Below are positions 17,426-25,677 of a stretch of DNA of 64,000 bases, in pieces. A program made the translations under genes and the position numbers. A model generated the notes under the pieces. The model saw nothing but the letters and a program-made list of their open reading frames with translations, did not search any database and was not told the origin of the DNA. The stretch is from the NCBI GenBank assembly GCA_029987115.1, contig DALTWK010000004.1:39874-103873 (forward strand), given 5' to 3'. Within the stretch, counting starts at the first letter, position 1. Each line of letters begins with the position of its first letter. This stretch comes from Methanocorpusculum sp. (GTDB lineage: Archaea; Halobacteriota; Methanomicrobia; Methanomicrobiales; Methanocorpusculaceae).

Positions 17426-18793
17426 TTGTCGAAAGTAGTAGAAATTTCCCCAACCACCAGACATGAAGGTCACTCCAAGCTCGTTTTAAAAGTCAACGAT
17501 GAAGGCATTATCGAGCGCGGAGACTGGCTTTCTATCACCCCGGTTCGTGGAGTAGAGAAACTTGCAGTAGGAAAGACCTACGAGCAGGTCCCGAAGATCG
17601 CTTCCCGTGTGTGCGGTATCTGTCCGATTGCCCACACCCTTGCCGCAACAGAGGCAATGGAAGCATCCATGGGTGTTGAGATCCCAGACGACGCATATCT
17701 TCTGCGTTTAATTCTGCAGGCTGCAAACAGACTGCACTCCCACGCACTGCATGACATTCTTGCACTGCCGGATATGTACCTCCCAGGTACCGACATGAAA
17801 ATCAACCCGTTCTCTGCAGAGGAACCGGTTAGATCTGTCGCAAAGCGTATCCAGACCCTTCGTATGATCGGTCAGACCATCGGCGAAATCGCTGGTGGCG
17901 AAGCAATCCACCCGTCCAACCCGAGAGTTGGAGGTATGTACAAGAACATCACCCCACGTGCAAAAGCAAAGATCTACGACCTCGCAAAGCAGGCACTTCC
18001 GCTTGCACGCGAGCAGATGGAGTTCATGATCGCTGTCTTCAACAACTGGGAGAAGCGTGACTGGGCAGAGATGTGCGGACGCGAAGTTGCAATCCCGAAG
18101 GAGTTCGGTTACCACCAGCAGGGATACATGGCAACTGCACCGATGTACGGAAGCTCTTCCCTCGATGAACACCCGCAGTGGGATCCATCCCGCTGGATTG
18201 AAGTCAGACCGTGGGACTGGTACATGGGCGAAGAGGAAATCACCCTCGAAGACCCAGCATACCCAGTCGGCGGAACCACCAAGGCAGGAACCAAAGCATG
18301 GCCGCAGATGCAGGCATGCACTGGTGTCCCACTCTATGATGGACAGCCGGTTGAAGTCGGTCCACGCGCACGTATGGCTATGTACAAGAACTACGACCGC
18401 AAGGGTGCAATGGGCTTAAACGTTGCTCGTGAAATGGAATACATGGACTCTGTCTACACCATGATCGAAGCAGCTGACGCACTTAACACCAGCGGCGCAA
18501 CTGTTGCAGACGTCATCCCACAGGGAGACGGAACCATCGGATGGGCAGCAAACGAAGCACCACGTGGTGCAGATGTCCACCTCGCAAAGGTCCGCAACGG
18601 CAAAGTAGAATGGTTCTCTATGCTCGTTCCGACAACCTGGAACTTCCCGACCTGCAGCCGTGCACTTACCGGCGCACCATGGGAGCTCGCAGAAGTCATT
18701 ATGCGTGCATACGACCCGTGTGTCTCTTGCGCAACCCACATGATTGTGCTTGACGAAGACAACAAGCTTGTAGCACAGAAGCTCCTTGAATAA
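17426..18793 (+). CDS. frhA: Coenzyme F420-reducing hydrogenase alpha subunit
   Basis: The large [NiFe] subunit, 455 residues, which splits H2 and passes electrons to FrhG and FrhB for F420 reduction. The nickel ligands are visible as RVCGIC (Cys63, Cys66) and DPCVSCATH (Cys432, Cys435, His438). After His438 a 17-residue tail remains, the peptide normally removed by the FrhD protease. The start is a TTG preceded by GATGAGG, giving the MSKVVEISPTTRHEGH family start. No in-frame ATG is near. It is first in the frhA-frhD-frhG-frhB operon. HypF, needed to make its CN ligands, is encoded about 9 kb away. Confidence 0.97.
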   Translation: MSKVVEISPTTRHEGHSKLVLKVNDEGIIERGDWLSITPVRGVEKLAVGKTYEQVPKIASRVCGICPIAHTLAATEAMEASMGVEIPDDAYLLRLILQAANRLHSHALHDILALPDMYLPGTDMKINPFSAEEPVRSVAKRIQTLRMIGQTIGEIAGGEAIHPSNPRVGGMYKNITPRAKAKIYDLAKQALPLAREQMEFMIAVFNNWEKRDWAEMCGREVAIPKEFGYHQQGYMATAPMYGSSSLDEHPQWDPSRWIEVRPWDWYMGEEEITLEDPAYPVGGTTKAGTKAWPQMQACTGVPLYDGQPVEVGPRARMAMYKNYDRKGAMGLNVAREMEYMDSVYTMIEAADALNTSGATVADVIPQGDGTIGWAANEAPRGADVHLAKVRNGKVEWFSMLVPTTWNFPTCSRALTGAPWELAEVIMRAYDPCVSCATHMIVLDEDNKLVAQKLLE

Positions 18794-18802
18794 GTATATA
18801 CT

Positions 18803-19285
18803 ATGGAAGAGCTGTTCCCAGAAATATTAATAGCCGGAGTCGGCAACGAACTCTTCGGAGACGACGGATTTGGATCCGCAGTCATCAGAGCCTTAGCTGA
18901 CGTCGAATTACCAGACAATGTAAAAGCCATGGATGTAGGCCTTGGCGGCCCTCATCTTGTTTTTTCCATGCTGGATCCGAACGTAACAAAGAAACTGATT
19001 ATTGTAGATGCCATGGATTTCGGAGGGAAACCCGGAGACGTCACAAAAATCCCCGCTGAACTGCTTCCGGAAGGAAGGAGCGAACGGTATGCCGATGCTC
19101 ATTCCGGCAATCTGCTTGATCCAATCGGCAGACTGAAAGGAAAGATGGAAATTATTATTATCGGGTGCCAGCCTGCGTATATACCTGCCCCGGACGCAGA
19201 AGACTTTGTCTTGGAACTGAGTCCGGAAGTCGAGAGAGCCGTTCCCAAAACTGTAACTGTAATCTTACAGGAATTAGGAGCTTAA
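18803..19285 (+). CDS. frhD: F420 hydrogenase maturation protease
   Basis: A 160-residue nickel-dependent endopeptidase of the HycI/HybD family that trims the FrhA C-terminal tail after nickel insertion. The family start ILIAGVGNELFGDDGFGSAVIRAL includes the conserved Glu and Asp that bind nickel (about residues 16 and 20). GLGGPHLVFSML and the IIVDAMDFGG strand follow, with a conserved DAHSGNLLD segment holding a metal-ligand-type His. It starts nine bases after frhA and ends one base before frhG, so the operon is tightly packed. Confidence 0.93.
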   Translation: MEELFPEILIAGVGNELFGDDGFGSAVIRALADVELPDNVKAMDVGLGGPHLVFSMLDPNVTKKLIIVDAMDFGGKPGDVTKIPAELLPEGRSERYADAHSGNLLDPIGRLKGKMEIIIIGCQPAYIPAPDAEDFVLELSPEVERAVPKTVTVILQELGA

Positions 19286-19286
19286 A

Positions 19287-20195
19287 ATGGGATTATTAGA
19301 TAAACTCAAAAGCTTACTGTTCGGTAAAGAGAGTGTCAGCGAGGGACAGGCCGCAAAGCCTGGTGCTAAACCAGCTGACAAGAAGGTCGAACAAAAGCAT
19401 TTCATTCATAAACCAAAGGAGATGAAGCCAGTGGCTGACAAGATTACTGTAGGACACGTTCACATGAGCGGATGTACCGGATGTCTCGTGTCCCTTGCAG
19501 ATAACTATGAAGGATTACTTACAATCCTTGACAAATATGCAGACCTCGTCTACTGCCTTACCCTTGCCGATGTACGTCACATCCCAAAGATGGATGTTGC
19601 ATTAGTTGAGGGTTCCGTATGTATCAACGACGAATGCTCTGTTGATGAGATTTTAGAAACCCGTGAAAACGCAGCAATTGTTGTTGCACTCGGTGGCTGT
19701 GCATGCTACGGAAACACTACCCGTTTCTGCCGTGGCGGACAGCAGAACCAGCCAGGACATGAGGCATTCCTGCCGATTGGCGACTTAATCAAAGTCGATG
19801 TTTACATCCCGGCATGTGCACCAACACCGCAGCAGATTAGAAACGTCTGCTTAATGGCATACCTGTTACTCAAAGGAAACGACGAGCAGAAGGCACTTGC
19901 AACCGCATACCTTACCCCGTTAATGAACCTTGCAGCAGCAGGAACCGAAGCATGCGGATGCGACCTGATGACCGAAGTCATCAACCAGGGTCTCTGCTGT
20001 GGCTGTGGAAGCTGCGCAGCAGCATGCCCAGTCCGTGCAGTTACCATGGCAAATGGTAAGCCGCAGGTTGAGCGCGACCTTTGTATCAAATGTGGATCCT
20101 GCTACGCCCAGTGCCCGAGAAGCTTCTTCAGCTTCGACGTTGTTGGACAGTACGAATCCATCATTAAACTCATTGGAGACGTTATGACTCCATGA
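19287..20195 (+). CDS. frhG: F420 hydrogenase gamma subunit with extra N-terminal segment
   Basis: The iron-sulfur small subunit that carries electrons from the FrhA nickel site to FrhB. The body begins VADKITVGHVHMSGCTGCLVSLADNYEG, where the proximal cluster Cys start. It ends with two ferredoxin-type clusters, CCGCGSCAAACPV and CIKCGSCYAQCPR. The full 302-residue reading has 48 extra residues first: an amphipathic MGLLDKLKSLLFG helix, then a Lys/Ala/Pro linker. Two starts look usable. ATG 19287 follows TAGGAG, and GTG 19431 follows AAAGGAG with ideal spacing. I keep the long form but a short form from 19431 is plausible. Confidence 0.93.
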   Translation: MGLLDKLKSLLFGKESVSEGQAAKPGAKPADKKVEQKHFIHKPKEMKPVADKITVGHVHMSGCTGCLVSLADNYEGLLTILDKYADLVYCLTLADVRHIPKMDVALVEGSVCINDECSVDEILETRENAAIVVALGGCACYGNTTRFCRGGQQNQPGHEAFLPIGDLIKVDVYIPACAPTPQQIRNVCLMAYLLLKGNDEQKALATAYLTPLMNLAAAGTEACGCDLMTEVINQGLCCGCGSCAAACPVRAVTMANGKPQVERDLCIKCGSCYAQCPRSFFSFDVVGQYESIIKLIGDVMTP

Positions 20196-20215
20196 GAGTC
20201 CCGGAGGTAGAAAAA

Positions 20216-21091
20216 ATGGAATATCTTGGACAATACAAGGCAGTCTACAAGGCAAAAACCGCCTGTGATGACATCCACAAGAAGGCCCAGGACGGAGGAA
20301 TCGTCACTTCCCTGTTTGCATACGCACTTGACGCAGGAATCATTGACGGAGCAATCGTCGCAGGACCAGGATCCGAGCCGTACAAGCCGGAACCGATGAT
20401 CGCCACCACTGTCGAAGAACTCTTCGCAGCACGTGGAACCAAATACTCGATTTCCCCGAATGTAGCACTCATTAAGGAAGCAACCCGCAGCTACGGTCTC
20501 GACAAAGTCGGTATCGTTGGAACTCCGTGTCAGATTCAGGCAGTCCGTAAGGGACAGCTCTATCCGATCGGACTTCGCGACGTCCCGGACAAGATCGCAC
20601 TTGCAATCGGTATCTTCTGTATGGAGAACTTCCCATACCAGGGTCTCTACCAGATGGTTGAAGACCACTGTGCAACCAAGATGGAAAGCGTAACCAAGAT
20701 GGACATTGGAAAGGGCAAATTCTCTGTATACACCGAACGCGGTGCATGCGCAGAAATCCCGCTCAAAGTTACCCACAAGTACGAGCAGCCGGGATGCCAC
20801 GTCTGTCTCGACTACGTATCCAACTTCGCAGATATCTCCACCGGATCCGTCGGATCTCCGGATGGATGGTCCACCGTCTTCGTCCGCTCCGCAGCAGGAG
20901 AAGCCACCTTCAACAAGGCTGTTGAAGCAGGCTGGATTGTTGCAGAACCAGCAGACATGGAAGGCAAGTTCGGTATCCCAATGGTTGAGAAACTCGCAAC
21001 CACCAAGATCACCAACAACCAGAAGACTCTGGAAGCAAGAGCAGCTGGTCTCAGACCAGGACTCAAGCCACTGCGCAACCCGTACATCTAA
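20216..21091 (+). CDS. frhB: F420 hydrogenase beta subunit (F420- and FAD-binding)
   Basis: FrhB holds FAD, a [4Fe-4S] cluster and the F420 site, and completes F420 reduction. The protein has 291 residues. Recognisable parts are YKAKTACDDIHKKAQDGGIVTSLFAYAL near the start, the GIVGTPCQIQAVRKGQLYP strand with a conserved Cys, FCMENFPYQGL, and a C-terminal cluster-type PGCHVCLDYVSNFADIS segment. I chose ATG 20216 because it follows a strong GGAGGT ribosome site. The eight-residue upstream extension would overlap frhG. It is the last gene of the operon and is followed by a hairpin and T8 terminator. Confidence 0.95.
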   Translation: MEYLGQYKAVYKAKTACDDIHKKAQDGGIVTSLFAYALDAGIIDGAIVAGPGSEPYKPEPMIATTVEELFAARGTKYSISPNVALIKEATRSYGLDKVGIVGTPCQIQAVRKGQLYPIGLRDVPDKIALAIGIFCMENFPYQGLYQMVEDHCATKMESVTKMDIGKGKFSVYTERGACAEIPLKVTHKYEQPGCHVCLDYVSNFADISTGSVGSPDGWSTVFVRSAAGEATFNKAVEAGWIVAEPADMEGKFGIPMVEKLATTKITNNQKTLEARAAGLRPGLKPLRNPYI

Positions 21092-21119
21092 ACGGTGTCC
21101 AAATTGGATTTGTGCACAT

Positions 21120-21149
21120 GTACCCAACCCTCTCGGGTACATTTTTTTT
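21120..21149 (+). terminator. Hairpin with T8 tract after frhB
   Basis: A perfect 6-bp stem (GTACCC at 21120-21125, GGGTAC at 21135-21140, 9-base loop) is followed by a T8 run at 21142-21149. It lies about 30 bases after the frhB stop, in a short gap facing the convergent ROK gene. It has the form of an intrinsic terminator. Confidence 0.75.
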
Positions 21150-21170
21150 CAAAACTCTTTTAAAAATATC

Positions 21171-22067
21171 TTAATCAATGAGCCCAAAGGCTAGAACACC
21201 AGCTCCAAGAAGCGGTGCGTTTCCTTCCAGTTCTGTCACTCTAATATCCGGAGTTGTTAGATATGTTTCCGGCATTCCGAAGAGGAGTGATGCATAGTTT
21301 CGAGCTAGTGGACCATCGAGAACAATCAATTCCGGATTGTAAGCGCAAATAACCGAAGAAAGTCCGCGATTATTAATCGCTTTGACATCTTCTGCAAATG
21401 CCAAACACACAGGATCTTTTTTTGATGCACAGGAGAGAATTTCTTCAGATGTTGTTAGTGGGTAGTTTTCTATTCTATGACGTAGTTTCCATGTAGAGAA
21501 AAATTTGGGTATGCCTGTTCCGGATGCGTATGCTTCCCAGTGTCCATACCCACCACATCCACAGCGTATTCCATATTCTGTATCTACTGTAAAGTGTCCA
21601 ACCTCTCCGGCATTCCCGTTGCAACCCTGCAGAAGACGACCGGCAGAGACGACACCAGCGCCTATGCCTGTTGAAAACGTCATATATACCATGTGTTCAC
21701 GGCGAAAACCAAAGTGATATTCTCCAAGGGCACCCGCTTTGCAGTCAGTCGCCATTACAGTTTGGATGCCGAACGTTTTCTCCAACGTACCGCGAAGAGG
21801 AATTTCAGAACACTGCATATTTGGGGAATGAATAACTGTTCCTCGTTCAAGATCAACCGGACCGGCAGTAGAGATTCCGAGAGCTTTCGGTTGCATGCCA
21901 CATTCCCTCTGAGTTTTTTTCACGAGGGAGATAGTTCTCTGAAGTATATCGGCATTCCTGACTTCGTCCCTGTGATAACCCAAAATCGTTCCATCCCGCA
22001 GGATGATAGCTGTTCTAACATTAGTTGCCCCAAGATCAACTGCAAGAACACAATCTTCAGAATTCAT
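21171..22067 (-). CDS. ROK family sugar kinase
   Basis: A 298-residue ROK-family protein (sugar kinase of the actin/hexokinase fold). Signatures are the phosphate-binding LAVDLGATNVRTAIIL at residues 8-23, the second domain ATDCKAGALGEYHFG, TGIGAGVV, and the zinc-binding-type EVGHFTVDTEYGIRCGCGGYGHWEAYASG with His and three Cys near residues 147-172. The family phosphorylates glucose or N-acylhexosamines. The exact sugar is not decidable from sequence alone. It is convergent with frhB and lies 21 bases after the chagasin-like gene's stop region on the same strand. Confidence 0.85.
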   Translation of the reverse strand: MNSEDCVLAVDLGATNVRTAIILRDGTILGYHRDEVRNADILQRTISLVKKTQRECGMQPKALGISTAGPVDLERGTVIHSPNMQCSEIPLRGTLEKTFGIQTVMATDCKAGALGEYHFGFRREHMVYMTFSTGIGAGVVSAGRLLQGCNGNAGEVGHFTVDTEYGIRCGCGGYGHWEAYASGTGIPKFFSTWKLRHRIENYPLTTSEEILSCASKKDPVCLAFAEDVKAINNRGLSSVICAYNPELIVLDGPLARNYASLLFGMPETYLTTPDIRVTELEGNAPLLGAGVLAFGLID

Positions 22068-22088
22068 AAAATTAGAGGTTGGAAGTGT

Positions 22089-22826
22089 TTATTTAACGAA
22101 AGTAATTGGTACAAAGAATTTTGTTTCCGAATTCTTTCCAATACGCTCCATAACGGCAAAGAAGTACGTTCCAGGTTCTCTTGCAGTTACTACCCACAAG
22201 TAATGTCCCTCGCCACCGTATTTAGAATCTAGAGTTCCTTCAAATACATATGCATCTTCGGATAGTATCTGTAGACCTTTGGTTATATGATGATTGTCGA
22301 TATAGAGTTCATAATCATCACTCTTCGGATTCCCTTCACAAATAATAAATACATAACCACCTGTATTTGGATAGAGTGATTCTCCTTCAAATTCGAAAAT
22401 ACCTCTGGTATTATTCTTTCCCGGTTTTACCATCATGAAATCGCTGTATTCAAAAAGAGAGGATGATTCATCCCCTGGTTTCATGTATTTGACGACAAAC
22501 ATATTGTTTCCGGTTTCTAAAGCAGTAAAGGTGAAGGTTTTATGTGTGTCGGTTGAACCAGTAATCGTATCCAGCGACAAATGCTCATTGGATTCTTTTA
22601 CATTCAGACCATCCGCAATAGTTACCACCCATTCATATCCATCGATTTTGGTGTTCGGGAGACTGATAGTAAAAGTATCACCAACAGTATAGTTTGCATT
22701 ACCGTTTTTTGCAACGTTGATAATCAAATCTGGTGATGTAATGTCGATTTTCTCAGTACAACCTGCGGCAAACACACCGGTGAAAATGATAAGAACTGCC
22801 AGGAGAATGATTCCGGACTTTTTCAT
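22089..22826 (-). CDS. Lipoprotein with chagasin-like (I42) domains, copy 1
   Basis: A 245-residue secreted lipoprotein. The signal peptide MKKSGIILLAVLIIFTGVFAAGC ends in an AAGC lipobox, with Cys22-23 as the probable lipid site. Two beta domains follow. The first (about residues 35-135) carries a chagasin-like NTKIDGYEW loop, weaker than the canonical NPTTGYxW. The second (about 140-245) carries GNPKSDDYELYI. Chagasin-type inhibitors block papain-family cysteine proteases. Inhibition here is inferred only, and the loops are degenerate. The 24164 gene is a clear paralogue. It follows the PEGA gene by 57 bases on the same strand, so the three form a surface-protein cluster. Confidence 0.7.
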   Translation of the reverse strand: MKKSGIILLAVLIIFTGVFAAGCTEKIDITSPDLIINVAKNGNANYTVGDTFTISLPNTKIDGYEWVVTIADGLNVKESNEHLSLDTITGSTDTHKTFTFTALETGNNMFVVKYMKPGDESSSLFEYSDFMMVKPGKNNTRGIFEFEGESLYPNTGGYVFIICEGNPKSDDYELYIDNHHITKGLQILSEDAYVFEGTLDSKYGGEGHYLWVVTAREPGTYFFAVMERIGKNSETKFFVPITFVK

Positions 22827-22883
22827 AGATTATTATTGATAGAGTGGCGTAATAAATATTCTCCACTCTGAGAAAAAAGAAAA

Positions 22884-24149
22884 TTATTGCCGGATTTTTC
22901 TTCCAGCAATGAGGGCTGCTGCACCAAGACCAATAAGAAGACCGATAACCGGGAACGGACTCTTTGACGGAGATGGTGTCGGAGTTAATGTCGCAAGAAC
23001 ATTTGCACTCTTTCCACCTTCAATGGTGATTGAAGTAGTATAATCTGCATAGCCTAAACAGGATACTTTAACTGTGTGTTTTCCTGCAGAGATGGATGAA
23101 TCAACATACGGAGTTGATCCAACGTAACTTCCGTCAATATAGACTGCGGAGTTGGATGGAGAGGACTGCACAGAAAGTACTGCTGTTGTCGGTACATCTG
23201 GTGAGAGGGAGGGAGAGAATGTTCTATCCTCACCAGTGGATAACTTGAAAGAGGTAGTATAGGTGCTGAATCCACCTAATCTAATCTGCAGAGTATGGGT
23301 TGTGTCAGCGGTGACAGTCAGATTCAGGTAGTTGAAAGATCCCGATGGGGTATTTCCTTTGTATTCACCATCAATATAGACTGCTGCTCCATTCGGGGAT
23401 GATCCGACACTGATGTATGCATATGTTGTATCTTTGGAGAGGACACCATTCACAGTAGATGTTGATCCGTCGTAGACTGAAATTTTCGTGGTGAAACCAG
23501 TGTACCCTGACTTGGATAATTTCACAGTGTGAACACCAGTAGTTACTGTCAGCGTTAACGGAGTCTGACCCTTATAACTCCCATCGACATAGACATCAGA
23601 GTAGTTCGGGTTAGAACTGATAGACAGATAACCATACGTGGTTGAAGGAGTCAGGGTGGCGTTGACAAATGCAATACCATTTGATTCAACCTTTGCAGTA
23701 GTACTCCACGAGTTATAGCCATCTTTCTCAATTACAACTCTGTGGCTACCAGCAGTGACATCCACTTTAAGCGGAGTGGTTCCCTGGTAAACACCATCAA
23801 CTCTGACAGATGCATTTGACGGATTCGAATCAATTGAGAGAGTTCCAGAGGATATTGGTAATAATACTGCATTGACAGTGGTTTTCGAATACGTATTTAC
23901 AGTTACAGTAGTATCATAAAGCTCGTATCCATCCAATCCAAAACGAATCTCGTGTTTCCCAGCAGGTACACTGTATTCAGTCGGGGTTGTTCCCGCAAAG
24001 GCGCCGTCAACGAAGACGTTTGCTCCTGACGGCTTCGAATCAATTGAGAGAGTTCCACCACCAAGGACTGGATCATTTGCAGCGACTGCCGGAACCAGTA
24101 CCATGAATACAGCAAGGATTACAGCTGCAATAAAAAATATTTTTTTCAT
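22884..24149 (-). CDS. PEGA-repeat surface protein
   Basis: A 421-residue extracellular protein with a signal peptide (residues 1-24) and five PEGA repeats of about 70 residues, each with a pattern like SIDSNPSNASVRVDGVYQGTTP followed by a GxH core and a GY motif. A Thr/Pro/Ser stalk (TPTPSPSKSP) and a C-terminal helix ending in GRKIRQ anchor it. PEGA domains are beta modules on the cell surface of archaea and some bacteria, probably structural or binding, and no enzyme motif is present. The strong GAGGAGG ribosome site lies ahead of the ATG. It is placed between two chagasin-like lipoprotein genes, 14 bases after the upstream one. Confidence 0.85.
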   Translation of the reverse strand: MKKIFFIAAVILAVFMVLVPAVAANDPVLGGGTLSIDSKPSGANVFVDGAFAGTTPTEYSVPAGKHEIRFGLDGYELYDTTVTVNTYSKTTVNAVLLPISSGTLSIDSNPSNASVRVDGVYQGTTPLKVDVTAGSHRVVIEKDGYNSWSTTAKVESNGIAFVNATLTPSTTYGYLSISSNPNYSDVYVDGSYKGQTPLTLTVTTGVHTVKLSKSGYTGFTTKISVYDGSTSTVNGVLSKDTTYAYISVGSSPNGAAVYIDGEYKGNTPSGSFNYLNLTVTADTTHTLQIRLGGFSTYTTSFKLSTGEDRTFSPSLSPDVPTTAVLSVQSSPSNSAVYIDGSYVGSTPYVDSSISAGKHTVKVSCLGYADYTTSITIEGGKSANVLATLTPTPSPSKSPFPVIGLLIGLGAAALIAGRKIRQ

Positions 24150-24163
24150 TTTATTCCTCCTCT

Positions 24164-24901
24164 TTATTCCTCAATTGTGAAAGTAAGCGGAACAAAGAAC
24201 TTAACTGTTCCTTTTTCGTCTCCGCGTTTCTCGAGAACATAGAAGACATATGCTCCTGGAACGTCGGCAGTTACATACCATTGGTAGAGACCAGGTGCAC
24301 CAACTGAACCAGCTGTCGGCGCACCATATTCTTCTTTCAGAACATTAACTGTCGTTGATTCCTTATCAACAACAAGTTGATATCCGGTCGAACCCGGGTT
24401 TCCGGAACAGGTAATAAGAACGACAGAACCTGCTTTCGGAGAAATATCATTGTTTCCGGAGAAGACAAAGGAACCTTCTGAATGATGATCTCCAGCCACG
24501 ACAGTCAATTTATCGGAATAAACATCACGGATGGATGAATCATCGCCATTCCTCATGTAGAAGAGCGTGAGAATGTGTTCGCCCGCTTCTTTTGCAGTGA
24601 AAGTCCATTTCGTGGCACCTCCAGCACCAAGAAGTCCTTCGGAGGCGGTGTCAAGAATGAATTCCTTTTCATAGGAAAGTCCTTTAGACGTTAATTCTTC
24701 AGATACATACCAGTCATAACCGGTTGTCGGATTTGACGGAAGGGTCACACTGAACGTGTCGCCGATGTTGTAGTTAATATCCCCAATCTTTGTGACGCTA
24801 ATCGTCATAGACGGGTCGGCAACTTGGGTTGTGCACCCTGCTGCAAGCACACAACCGACAATGACCAGTGTTGCAATAAGCAATACTCCAATCTTTTTCA
24901 T
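24164..24901 (-). CDS. Lipoprotein with chagasin-like (I42) domains, copy 2
   Basis: A 245-residue lipoprotein with signal peptide MKKIGVLLIATLVIVGCVLA and an AAGC lipobox (lipid Cys near residue 23). The first domain has the full chagasin-type loop SNPTTGYDWYV (about residues 57-67), LLGAGGATKWTFTA as the GxGG-W strand, and the HILTLFYMRNGDDS loop. The second domain has GNPGSTGYQLVVDKE. The first loop is closer to true inhibitors than in copy 1. An upstream in-frame Met would add 14 residues ahead of the signal peptide, so I start at 24901. It is probably the first gene of the chagasin-PEGA-chagasin cluster. Confidence 0.75.
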   Translation of the reverse strand: MKKIGVLLIATLVIVGCVLAAGCTTQVADPSMTISVTKIGDINYNIGDTFSVTLPSNPTTGYDWYVSEELTSKGLSYEKEFILDTASEGLLGAGGATKWTFTAKEAGEHILTLFYMRNGDDSSIRDVYSDKLTVVAGDHHSEGSFVFSGNNDISPKAGSVVLITCSGNPGSTGYQLVVDKESTTVNVLKEEYGAPTAGSVGAPGLYQWYVTADVPGAYVFYVLEKRGDEKGTVKFFVPLTFTIEE

Positions 24902-25056
24902 ACATTGATAGAATACGCCATAAAACAATATAAATCTCCCCATCGATCGGTCAGAGGATTCATTGTGTTAATGTCAAAATCCGACGACTGTCTTTAGAGT
25001 GCGCATAATGAATAACTTGGTGAATTTAGATTGCTCCCTGTTGTGAAAAACCCTGA

Positions 25057-25064
25057 TTTATACA
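25057..25064 (+). promoter_or_regulatory. TATA box of the stalk ribosomal operon
   Basis: TTTATACA lies about 80 bases before the rpl11 start in a 240-base gap that holds no gene. A start 25-30 bases downstream would give a leader of about 55 bases that contains the hairpin at 25109-25126. Confidence 0.5.
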
Positions 25065-25108
25065 TTACCTTTAAGTCTACAAACGTCGACCTTATTGAAC
25101 CAATGTTG

Positions 25109-25126
25109 GCATACCTTTGGGTATGC
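25109..25126 (+). promoter_or_regulatory. Leader hairpin before rpl11
   Basis: A perfect 7-bp stem (GCATACC/GGTATGC, loop TTTG) lies nine bases ahead of the GGTGAT ribosome site of rpl11. Ribosomal leader hairpins of this kind are candidate autoregulatory sites. No match to a known motif was tested. Confidence 0.4.
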
Positions 25127-25143
25127 AACATACGGTGATACTA

Positions 25144-25617
25144 ATGGCAGAAACTGTCGAGGTCTTGGTACCTGGCGGCAGAGCGACTGCCGGACCACCA
25201 CTTGGCCCGGCTCTTGGTCCGCTCGGAATCAACGTGAAAGCAGTTGTTGATGATATCAACAAAAAGACTGCTGAGTTCAACGGTATGACTGTCCCGGTAA
25301 CGGTTACGGTCGACGACAAGAAGAACGTCACGCTGACAATCGGTATTCCACCGACAACTGCTCTTGTTATGAAAGAAGCAGGAGTCGAGAAGGGATCCGG
25401 AACTCCGAACACTGAGAAAGTTGGAAACCTGCCGCTTGATGCAGTCATTCGCATTGCAAAGATGAAGATGGAAAAGATGCTTTCCTACAACCTCAAAGAG
25501 GCTGTAAAGGAAGTTATGGGAACTTGTGTTTCCGTTGGTGTCACCATCGAAGGCAAATCCGCAAAGGAAGCAATTGCCACTGTCAATGCAGGTGAATGGG
25601 ACGCACAGCTTGCATAA
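25144..25617 (+). CDS. rpl11: 50S ribosomal protein L11 (uL11)
   Basis: L11 forms the base of the GTPase-associated stalk on 23S rRNA. The 157-residue protein has the universal N terminus VEVLVPGGRATAGPPLGPALGPLGIN (here residues 5-30) and the C-terminal RNA-binding domain with MKMEKMLSYNLKEAVKEV. The ATG at 25144 follows GGTGATACTA, which decides this start over the in-frame codon at 25117. It leads the L11-L1-P0-P1 operon on the plus strand. A 113-base gap with two hairpins separates it from rpl1. Confidence 0.97.
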   Translation: MAETVEVLVPGGRATAGPPLGPALGPLGINVKAVVDDINKKTAEFNGMTVPVTVTVDDKKNVTLTIGIPPTTALVMKEAGVEKGSGTPNTEKVGNLPLDAVIRIAKMKMEKMLSYNLKEAVKEVMGTCVSVGVTIEGKSAKEAIATVNAGEWDAQLA

Positions 25618-25635
25618 GCTGTTTGCATCAGTGGG

Positions 25636-25653
25636 TACGTGGGAAACCACGTA
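25636..25653 (+). promoter_or_regulatory. Hairpin with GAAA tetraloop between rpl11 and rpl1
   Basis: A 7-bp stem (TACGTGG/CCACGTA) closed by a GAAA tetraloop, 19 bases after the rpl11 stop. It precedes a second structure that reaches the rpl1 ribosome site and could be part of one mRNA regulatory element. Confidence 0.45.
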
Positions 25654-25677
25654 AAAATGTACAGTAGTAGAGAACAA

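Noticed and set aside
20102..21142. Long antisense frame over frhB and the end of frhG
   Set aside because: It is a shadow of codon bias in the GC-rich third position of frhG/frhB; no ribosome site and no domain.
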